Positions 1 through 4,562 of a stretch of 5,538 nucleotides of DNA are shown piece by piece. The notes below the pieces were generated by a model that saw only the letters and a list, made by a program, of their open reading frames with translations, did not search any database and was not told the DNA's origin. Within the stretch, counting starts at the first letter, position 1. Each line of letters starts with the position of its first letter. The DNA comes from CAZYXO01 sp964651315. Its GTDB lineage: Bacteria > Bacillota_I > Bacilli_A > RF39 > UBA660. The position numbers and the translations under genes are program-made. The stretch covers positions 1 to 5,538 of the forward strand of contig CAZYXO010000065.1 of NCBI GenBank assembly GCA_964651315.1, given 5' to 3'.

Positions 1-21
1 TGTTCACAAATGAGGGGTTTT

Positions 22-687
22 ATGGAAAATAATATACCAATATTAGGTTTATTTGGAATTACACCAGAAAATAAAAATGTAAGAAATTTACAAGAAAGAT
101 TAATGGATTTAAAAAAGCAATTAATTTATATTGATTATTACAAGTATTATAAATACTTAAGTTATAGTGACTTTTTAAAAAGACTAAATGATTAAGTAAA
201 AGAATATTGTGAAAATTTTTATATTATAGAATTTTTTGGACATTCAATGGGTGCTAATTTAATATTAGAATTACAAAAAAATGAAAGTATTAATGAAAAA
301 ACACTTGCTTTAATACTAGCAAATCCAGCATTATATACTAAATTTAGTAAATCAGAAATAAAAGTTGAAAACAGTGGTTCTCTTGAAATGATAAAATATA
401 TTTTGAAAAATCCAACCATATTACATAAATTTTTTGTATCTCAGAAAAAAAGTAAGAAGGGTACTATAAATAATCCAACCTTATTGTTGTTAACAAGAGA
501 AGATGAATTAGTAAATAATAGTAAAATAGAAAAAGCATTTGGTAATAACAGCAACGTAACTATTGAAACTATAGAAAATGCATCACATGAATCAGCGTTT
601 CAAAATAAAGAACAGTTAGAATATATGGCAAAAGAAATTAATGAATTTTGTTGTTTAAAAGAAAATGAATTAATTAGAATTAGATAA
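22..687 (+). pseudogene. Alpha/beta hydrolase (esterase/lipase-like), interrupted by an in-frame stop
   Basis: One reading frame encodes a compact alpha/beta hydrolase of about 221 codons, broken by TAA at 193-195 (codon 58). Upstream, IPILGLFGIT matches the first core strand and oxyanion loop of the fold, and LIYIDYY matches the next strand. Downstream, GHSMG (residues 73-77) is the nucleophile elbow with Ser75. PTLLLLTREDEL supplies the likely acid Asp161, and NASHES supplies His189. The frame is the same on both sides, so one substitution (for example from AAA, CAA or GAA) explains the break. No ATG, GTG or TTG lies between the stop and ATG 247, which is past Ser75, so restart cannot give an active enzyme. 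The start at 22 is chosen because AGGGG lies four bases upstream; ATG 10 is possible and the frame is open to the window edge. The substrate is unknown. Readthrough or a sequencing error cannot be excluded. Confidence 0.75.
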
Positions 688-719
688 AGACTTTAGTTTG
701 ACTAAAGGCTTTTATTTTT
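686..719 (+). terminator. Intrinsic terminator of the hydrolase gene
   Basis: CTTTAGT (691-697) pairs perfectly with ACTAAAG (701-707) across a TTG loop. The stem extends through one A-G mismatch to AAAG/CTTT, giving roughly 12 bp. It starts at the hydrolase stop codon and is followed by a T-rich run, TTTATTTTT, at 711-719. This is a standard rho-independent layout. The next promoter overlaps it. Confidence 0.85.
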
Positions 720-726
720 GTACAAT
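698..726 (+). promoter_or_regulatory. Sigma-A-type promoter for the prepilin-ftsY-ylxM run
   Basis: TTGACT (698-703) and TACAAT (721-726) are each one base from consensus and are separated by exactly 17 bases. The expected start point is G733 or G734, only about ten bases before the prepilin ATG. The mRNA would then begin at its ribosome binding site. The -35 box covers the loop and 3' arm of the preceding terminator. The motifs are seen directly; activity is inferred. Confidence 0.6.
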
Positions 727-732
727 AAAATT

Positions 733-737
733 GGTGA
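733..737 (+). promoter_or_regulatory. Ribosome binding site fixing the prepilin start
   Basis: GGTGA lies five bases before ATG 743. It supports that start over the in-frame TTG at 698, which lies inside the terminator and is the -35 box of the likely promoter. Confidence 0.65.
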
Positions 738-742
738 TTTTA

Positions 743-1126
743 ATGAATAACAAAGGATTTACATTAATCGAAATTATAGCAGTAATAGTAATAATAGGAA
801 TAATAGCAATTGTGGCAACAGTAACTGTTTCAGGTGTTATGCAAAATAGTAAAAAAAAATTAAATGAAGATATGATTAAAACTATTAAAGATAGTGCAAT
901 TACTTATGCAATAGATAAACTAAATATAGTTGCCTGTGATAGTAATAATATTACATCTAGTTGTGCTAGAACCTTTACAGTTAGTGAGTTAATTGAGTTA
1001 GGTTATTTTGTTGATGATGGAAATGATTGTAAAAAAAGTAATAGTGTAACTATAAAAAAAATTAAAACGGGAAATAATTATAGTTATGAAGTTAGTTTAG
1101 ATGAAAATACTTGTATGGGAGGTTAA
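743..1126 (+). CDS. Type IV prepilin-like protein (N-terminal methylation domain)
   Basis: This 127-residue precursor carries the class III signal of type IV pilins and pseudopilins: a five-residue leader MNNKG, then FTLIE with the conserved Glu at mature position 5 (residue 10). A hydrophobic helix follows to about residue 32. Prepilin peptidase is expected to cut after Gly5 and methylate Phe6, and the protein would then be held in the membrane or built into a pilus or pseudopilus. After the helix comes a charged alpha-helical part (residues 35-62) and a small C-terminal domain with SELIELGYFVDDG, a pattern common in pseudopilins. The external part has four cysteines (65, 74, 96, 124), which could form two disulfides. 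No assembly ATPase, peptidase or second pilin gene is in view, so its machinery must lie elsewhere. It resembles ComGC-type pseudopilins at the N-terminus only; the exact subfamily is unknown. The ftsY ribosome binding site lies in its last codons. Confidence 0.85.
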   Translation: MNNKGFTLIEIIAVIVIIGIIAIVATVTVSGVMQNSKKKLNEDMIKTIKDSAITYAIDKLNIVACDSNNITSSCARTFTVSELIELGYFVDDGNDCKKSNSVTIKKIKTGNNYSYEVSLDENTCMGG

Positions 1127-1129
1127 AGT

Positions 1130-2110
1130 ATGGGATTTTTTAAAAATATATTTGGTAAAAAAACAGTAGAAGAAAAAAATGAAGTAATAGAAACATATGA
1201 TAAAGGATTAGAAAAAACAAGAAAAGAATTTGTATCTAAATTAAATGTTTTAGGGTTTAAATATACAAAAGTAAATGATGAATATTATGATGAATTAGAA
1301 GAATTATTGATAAATGCAGATATTGGAATAAATACAGTGTTGTCTTTTATGGAAAGATTAAAAAGTAGAGTAAGAGAAGAAAATATAGAAGATACCGCAT
1401 ATTTAAAAGAAGTAATAGTAGATGAATTATTTATCATATATGTAAATGATGATTATTTATCAGATAAAATAAATATGAATGAAGAAGGTCCAACAGTAAT
1501 ACTAATGGTAGGAGTAAATGGCGTTGGGAAAACAACAACAATTGCTAAACTGGCTTATAAATATCAAAATATGGGTAAAAAAGTAATGATGATTGGAGCA
1601 GATACATTTAGAGCAGGAGCAGTTACTCAATTAGAAGAATGGGCAAGAAGAGTTGGTTGTTTATTTCATGGGAAAATGAATATAGATCCATCAAGTGTAA
1701 TATATGATGGATTAGTAATAGCTAAGAAAGAAAATGTCGATATAGTACTAGTAGATACAGCAGGAAGATTACAAAATAAAATTAATTTAATGAAAGAACT
1801 TGAAAAAATAAATAAAGTAATTGGAGTACATGTAGAGAATGCACCACAAGAGACATTACTTGTAATTGATGCATCAACTGGACAAAATGGTATATTACAA
1901 GCAGTTGCATTTAAAGAAATAACTAATATAACTGGGATAGTATTAACCAAATTAGATGGAACAAGTAAAGGTGGAATAGTTTTAGCAATAAAAGAAGAAG
2001 TAGGAATACCAGTTAAATTTATTGGACTAGGAGAAAAAATGACAGATTTACAAGAATTTGATATTGAAAACTATATTTATGGTTTATTTAAAGAGGATAA
2101 AGATGCATAA
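1130..2110 (+). CDS. ftsY: Signal recognition particle receptor FtsY
   Basis: FtsY is the SRP GTPase receptor. It pairs with GTP-loaded Ffh at the membrane, delivering ribosomes making membrane proteins to SecYEG. The 326-residue protein opens with an amphipathic, Phe- and Lys-rich stretch (MGFFKNIFGK) that suits membrane contact. The acidic A domain of enterobacterial FtsY is nearly absent, as is usual in low-GC Gram-positives. The helical N domain spans roughly residues 22-105. The G domain shows GVNGVGKTTT (P-loop, 128-137), DTFRAGA (158-164, insertion box region), DTAGR (209-213), TKLDGTSKGG (273-282) and a closing GLGEKMTDLQEFD (299-311). No key residue is missing. GGGAGG at 1117-1122, seven bases before ATG 1130, sits inside the end of the prepilin gene, so translation may be coupled. 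The stop overlaps the ylxM start by eight bases. Confidence 0.98.
   Translation: MGFFKNIFGKKTVEEKNEVIETYDKGLEKTRKEFVSKLNVLGFKYTKVNDEYYDELEELLINADIGINTVLSFMERLKSRVREENIEDTAYLKEVIVDELFIIYVNDDYLSDKINMNEEGPTVILMVGVNGVGKTTTIAKLAYKYQNMGKKVMMIGADTFRAGAVTQLEEWARRVGCLFHGKMNIDPSSVIYDGLVIAKKENVDIVLVDTAGRLQNKINLMKELEKINKVIGVHVENAPQETLLVIDASTGQNGILQAVAFKEITNITGIVLTKLDGTSKGGIVLAIKEEVGIPVKFIGLGEKMTDLQEFDIENYIYGLFKEDKDA
2093..2096 (+). promoter_or_regulatory. Ribosome binding site fixing the ylxM start
   Basis: GAGG lies six bases before ATG 2103, inside the ftsY coding sequence. It favours ATG 2103 over the in-frame ATG at 2058, which would overlap ftsY by about 50 bases and add residues not typical of the family. 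Confidence 0.65.
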
Positions 2111-2411
2111 TCATGTTTATTTAGGAAATTTATTTAATCACTATTATGAACTATTAACAGAAAAAGAAAAAAGAATATTTTCACTACACTATTTAGAAGA
2201 TTATTCGATGAGTGAAATAGCAGAAATATGTAATATTACTAGAAGTAGAGCAGGACAAGTAGTAAAAAATGTAGAAAATAAATTACTAACTTATGAAAAA
2301 ATGATAAATAAAGAAGAATTAATTGGAACGCTAAATAATTTGTTAGAAATAAAAGATATAAAAAAAATAAAAAAAGAAATTGCAAAAATAATCGAAAGTT
2401 CGACAGAATAA
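2103..2411 (+). CDS. ylxM: YlxM family (UPF0122) helix-turn-helix protein of the SRP cluster
   Basis: This 102-residue protein matches the YlxM/UPF0122 family in length, gene order and fold. LTEKEKRIFSLHYLEDYSMSEIAE (within residues 18-41) is the sigma-70 region 4-like helix-turn-helix start, and residues 44-62 form the expected recognition and following helices. YlxM proteins are encoded beside ftsY and ffh in Firmicutes and Mollicutes, and work on streptococcal YlxM links them to SRP assembly and GTPase activity. The C-terminal part (residues 63-102) is a Lys/Glu-rich helix. Where I expect a family pattern close to ISRQAVYDNIKR, this copy has ITRSRAGQVVKNVENK, so the recognition helix is divergent. 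It overlaps ftsY by eight bases, a sign of translational coupling. The family call is from recalled patterns, not a search. No ffh follows in the window. Confidence 0.85.
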   Translation: MHNHVYLGNLFNHYYELLTEKEKRIFSLHYLEDYSMSEIAEICNITRSRAGQVVKNVENKLLTYEKMINKEELIGTLNNLLEIKDIKKIKKEIAKIIESSTE

Positions 2412-2447
2412 TTAAAGTTTTCATAGTATCATTGAGTAGGTGATAAT

Positions 2448-2858
2448 ATGCGAACTTTTTTTATATTTAATATAAGTAAAGAAATGTTGATATTAACAAA
2501 AGATACTCCATATAATTTATATAAAACAATGGAAAGTATATATAATTTAGATAAGAAAAATGTATCTATTGGTTTACAATTTTATGAACAATTAGTAAAT
2601 CCTATCAATAAAGATAAAATATTAAAAATATTATATGAAAATCATAAGAATAATGATTATTATTTGGTAAGTAATAATATTCATTCTATATATAATAAAT
2701 ATCGACCAGAAGATACTAAATTATATGTTAATAATGCTTATATGAAATTAACTACTAATTATATAAAACCAACTTTTTTAAAAGATTTAAAAATATTTAA
2801 TAATTTATTTGTCTGTGATTTTCAAAATAAAGATTATTTTTGGTTAATTAGTATTTAA
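2448..2858 (+). CDS. Small SirA-like protein (putative inhibitor of DnaA), otherwise unknown
   Basis: This 136-residue, soluble, Tyr/Asn/Lys-rich protein has no signal peptide or membrane helix. Its layout resembles Bacillus SirA (about 148 residues), which binds DnaA domain I and blocks replication initiation at the onset of sporulation. The N-terminal strand RTFFIFNISKE recalls RHYYTYLIKEE of SirA. LQFYEQLVNPINKDKI (43-58) falls where SirA has its YITQPIP segment, and the C-terminal FVCDFQNKDYFWL (121-133) matches the FDFNSKRYGWL ending. These matches are from memory and the overall identity is low, so this is a family-level suggestion. AGGTGA at 2438-2443 is four bases before the ATG. The 36-base gap after ylxM has no terminator, so the gene probably shares the ftsY-ylxM transcript. 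If SirA is wrong, it is a hypothetical protein of this operon. Confidence 0.55.
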   Translation: MRTFFIFNISKEMLILTKDTPYNLYKTMESIYNLDKKNVSIGLQFYEQLVNPINKDKILKILYENHKNNDYYLVSNNIHSIYNKYRPEDTKLYVNNAYMKLTTNYIKPTFLKDLKIFNNLFVCDFQNKDYFWLISI

Positions 2859-2864
2859 AAAAAC

Positions 2865-2926
2865 TGACTAATTTAAAGTGTACCCTCTGACTAATTTAAA
2901 GTGCACACCTTGACTTTTTTAAAGTG
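2865..2926 (+). repeat. Three tandem 16-bp repeats on a 23-bp period upstream of the ATPase
   Basis: TGACTAATTTAAAGTG occurs exactly at 2865-2880 and 2888-2903. A third copy with two changes, TGACTTTTTTAAAGTG, is at 2911-2926. Starts are exactly 23 bases apart, with seven-base spacers TACCCTC and CACACCT. The third copy supplies most of the -35 box of the ATPase promoter. Multiple phased sites suggest a DNA-binding protein, either a regulator or a transposase at a mobile-element end. IS21-type elements carry such repeated end motifs. I cannot tell which from the window alone. Confidence 0.9.
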
Positions 2927-2938
2927 TGATTATATAAT
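2910..2938 (+). promoter_or_regulatory. Sigma-A-type promoter for the ATPase gene
   Basis: TTGACT (2910-2915) and a perfect TATAAT (2933-2938) are 17 bases apart. The expected start point near 2945 gives a leader of about 17 bases to ATG 2962. The -35 lies within the third tandem repeat, so a protein bound there would compete with RNA polymerase. Confidence 0.75.
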
Positions 2939-2950
2939 TGAAGAAGAAAA

Positions 2951-2955
2951 GAGGA
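2951..2955 (+). promoter_or_regulatory. Ribosome binding site fixing the ATPase start
   Basis: GAGGA lies six bases before ATG 2962. The in-frame TTG at 2938 overlaps the -10 box and would precede the expected transcript start, so ATG 2962 is preferred. Confidence 0.7.
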
Positions 2956-2961
2956 ATTAAT

Positions 2962-4182
2962 ATGTATCCGAGAATGGCTGAAGAAATGATAAAGAACATT
3001 AATAAAACTTTTAAAGTTTTATTAGTTACTGGTCCTAGACAAGTTGGAAAAACGACATTGTTGTTAAAATTAAAACCAGAAAATATGGATTATGTTACGT
3101 TAGATGATGAAGTATTAAGAATACAAGCAAATGAAGATCCAAAATTATTTTTAGAAATTCATAAGCCACCTTTATTAATAGATGAAGTTCAATATGCTCC
3201 AAGATTATTTTCATATATTAAAATAAATGTAGATAAAAGTGATAAATTTGGTCAGTATTGGCTTACTGAATCACAACAATTTCATTTAATGAAAAATGTT
3301 AGTGAATCACTTGCTGGAAGAGTAGGAGTTATAAGTTTAAATAGTTTTACGTATAGAGAGATTGTACAAAATACCGATAATGTTTTATTTCAACCACCGA
3401 AGTTTAAAAGTGAAAACAAAATAGATGTAAAAGAAATTTTTGATATCATTTTTATGGGAGGCATGCCACAATTTTATACTAATCCAAAGTTATCGAGAAA
3501 TGCTTATTTTCAAAGTTATATAGATACATACATTAGTAGGGATGTAAGAGTATTAACTCAAATAAAAGACGAATTATCATTTAAAAAATTTATGGTTAGT
3601 GTAGCCTCAAGAACTGGAGAACAATTAAATTATTCGAATCTTGCTCTTGAAGCTGGGGTAAGTGTACCAACCGCTACTAAATGGTTAAGTATTTTAATAA
3701 CAGCAGGAATAGTATATTTACTACCACCATATATGTCATCAGAATTAAAAAGAATTACACACATGCCTAAAATAATATTTATGGATACAGGCCTTGCTTG
3801 TTATTTAGCAGATTGGTCTTCAAGTAAAGATTTAATGAACAGTAGCAATGCTGGACACTTTTTAGAGACATTTATAATAAGTGAAATTATAAAATCATAC
3901 AATGCTAGTGGAATAAAACCAAATATAAGTTACTATCGTGATAAAGAAAAGAATGAAATAGATTTAATACTATATAAAAATAATATTTTATATCCATTTG
4001 AAATTAAAAAAACAGCAATACCTACAAAAAGTATGATAAAAAATTTTATTAAGTTAGAAGAGCAGACAAAAGAAATAGGAACAGGTGGAATTATTTGCTT
4101 TTATGATACTTTAATGAAACTAGATAATAAAAACTATATAATTCCTATTTCGAGTGTAATTAATATAACTAAAAATAAATAG
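2962..4182 (+). CDS. AAA_14/DUF4143 ATPase with C-terminal PD-(D/E)xK-like domain
   Basis: This 406-residue protein has the full layout of the AAA_14-DUF4143 family. The N-terminal ATPase shows Walker A GPRQVGKTT (24-32), Walker B LLIDEVQ (71-77), a sensor-like YWLTESQQFHLM (99-110) and SLAGRVGVISLNSFTYREI (117-134). The middle has the family signature FMGGMPQ (164-170) and YIDTYISRDVR (186-196), followed by a winged-helix-like part with NYSNLALEAGVS (223-234). The C-terminal domain carries E302, D334 (EIDLIL) and E347-x-K349 (FEIKK), spaced like a PD-(D/E)xK nuclease core. The family is common and often multi-copy in bacteria and archaea, and its biological role is not settled. The usual TGS of the sensor motif is TES here. 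It has its own promoter and repeats, ends in TAG unlike all its neighbours, and interrupts otherwise housekeeping genes, which suggests an accessory insertion. No terminator is clear after it. Confidence 0.93.
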   Translation: MYPRMAEEMIKNINKTFKVLLVTGPRQVGKTTLLLKLKPENMDYVTLDDEVLRIQANEDPKLFLEIHKPPLLIDEVQYAPRLFSYIKINVDKSDKFGQYWLTESQQFHLMKNVSESLAGRVGVISLNSFTYREIVQNTDNVLFQPPKFKSENKIDVKEIFDIIFMGGMPQFYTNPKLSRNAYFQSYIDTYISRDVRVLTQIKDELSFKKFMVSVASRTGEQLNYSNLALEAGVSVPTATKWLSILITAGIVYLLPPYMSSELKRITHMPKIIFMDTGLACYLADWSSSKDLMNSSNAGHFLETFIISEIIKSYNASGIKPNISYYRDKEKNEIDLILYKNNILYPFEIKKTAIPTKSMIKNFIKLEEQTKEIGTGGIICFYDTLMKLDNKNYIIPISSVINITKNK

Positions 4183-4192
4183 AATAATTAGT

Positions 4193-4221
4193 TTTACTTG
4201 TTTAAACATATAATTTATAGT
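4193..4221 (+). promoter_or_regulatory. Possible sigma-A-type promoter for yneF
   Basis: TTTACT (4193-4198) and TATAGT (4216-4221) are 17 bases apart, matching four and five of six consensus positions. The expected start is near A4228, about 22 bases before ATG 4251. An imperfect inverted repeat, ATTAGTTTTAC (4187-4197) with GTAAACTAAT (4220-4229), brackets it. Confidence 0.45.
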
Positions 4222-4250
4222 AAACTAATGTTAAGAAAAGAGGAAATGTT

Positions 4251-4460
4251 ATGTGGCAAGATATATTAATGGTTGTTATAGGTCTTATAGCAGGATTTGT
4301 TATTGGATTCTTTGTAGCAAGATATGTTTTACAAAAGTATTTAAAGAAAAATCCTCCAATTAATGAAAAAATGATTGAAGTGATGATGACTAGTATGGGA
4401 AGAAAACCTAGTCAAAAACAAGTAAAACAAGTAATGAGTCAAATGATGCGTTATCAATAA
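4251..4460 (+). CDS. yneF: YneF family (UPF0154) small membrane protein
   Basis: This 69-residue protein matches UPF0154/YneF, a short membrane protein conserved across Bacilli and many Mollicutes with no established function. Residues 5-27 form one membrane helix with small-residue spacing (GLIAGFVIGFFVAR), followed by a basic patch KYLKKNPPINE (29-39) that is the family hallmark. The tail MGRKPSQKQVKQVMSQM (49-65) is the second conserved block, probably a cytoplasmic amphipathic helix. The length and both motifs are intact. GAGGA at 4240-4244 is six bases before the ATG. A terminator follows directly, and with the candidate promoter upstream the gene is probably monocistronic. Positive charges after the helix predict an outside N-terminus and a cytoplasmic C-terminus. 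Confidence 0.93.
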   Translation: MWQDILMVVIGLIAGFVIGFFVARYVLQKYLKKNPPINEKMIEVMMTSMGRKPSQKQVKQVMSQMMRYQ

Positions 4461-4463
4461 AAT

Positions 4464-4491
4464 AGAATAATTTAACTTATTCTTTTTTTTT
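4464..4491 (+). terminator. Intrinsic terminator after yneF
   Basis: AGAATAA (4464-4470) pairs with TTATTCT (4477-4483) around a six-base loop. A run of nine T at 4483-4491 follows. The stem is short and A/T-rich, but the T run is strong and the position, just after the stop codon, is right. Confidence 0.8.
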
Positions 4492-4504
4492 GAAAAAATT
4501 AATT

Positions 4505-4540
4505 ATTGCAATACCATTTTAAAAATGGTATTATTGTAAT
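4505..4540. other. Imperfect inverted repeat between yneF and the membrane-protein gene
   Basis: ATTGCAATACCATT (4505-4518) is complementary to AATGGT (4524-4529) plus ATTGTAAT (4533-4540), with a three-base bulge (4530-4532) and one G-T wobble. In another register AATACCATTTT pairs with AAAATGGTATT over 11 bp with almost no loop. There is no T run on the + strand side. On the - strand the stem is followed after several bases by TTTTTT. The structure contains the -35 and -10 of the likely promoter of the next gene, so it may be an operator-like palindrome rather than a terminator. Confidence 0.6.
4506..4534 (+). promoter_or_regulatory. Possible sigma-A-type promoter for the membrane-protein gene
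   Basis: TTGCAA (4506-4511) and TATTAT (4529-4534) are 17 bases apart, matching four and five of six consensus positions. The expected start near 4541 gives a leader of about 22 bases containing a strong ribosome binding site. It falls wholly within the inverted repeat. Confidence 0.45.
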
Positions 4541-4562
4541 ATAGAGTAAAAGGTGGAGCGAT

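Noticed and set aside
193..195. TAA read as an amino acid (genetic code change)
   Set aside because: Most genes in the window end in TAA at the expected length, so TAA works as a stop here.
1666..1950. Minus-strand open frame inside ftsY
   Set aside because: It lies fully antisense to the conserved G domain of FtsY, whose constraint explains the open frame.
2846..2873. AATTAGT/ACTAATT hairpin as a terminator after the SirA-like gene
   Set aside because: The stem is only seven A/T-rich pairs with a 14-base loop and no T run, and its 3' arm is part of the tandem repeat.
2865..2926. A CRISPR array
   Set aside because: Repeats of 16 bp with 7-bp spacers are far too short, there are only three copies, and no cas gene is present.
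4222..4235. A right-end copy of the tandem repeat (ACTAATGTTAAG against ACTAATTTAAAG)
   Set aside because: The match is short and A/T-rich, easily due to chance, and lacks the TGAC start, the GTG end and the 23-bp spacing.
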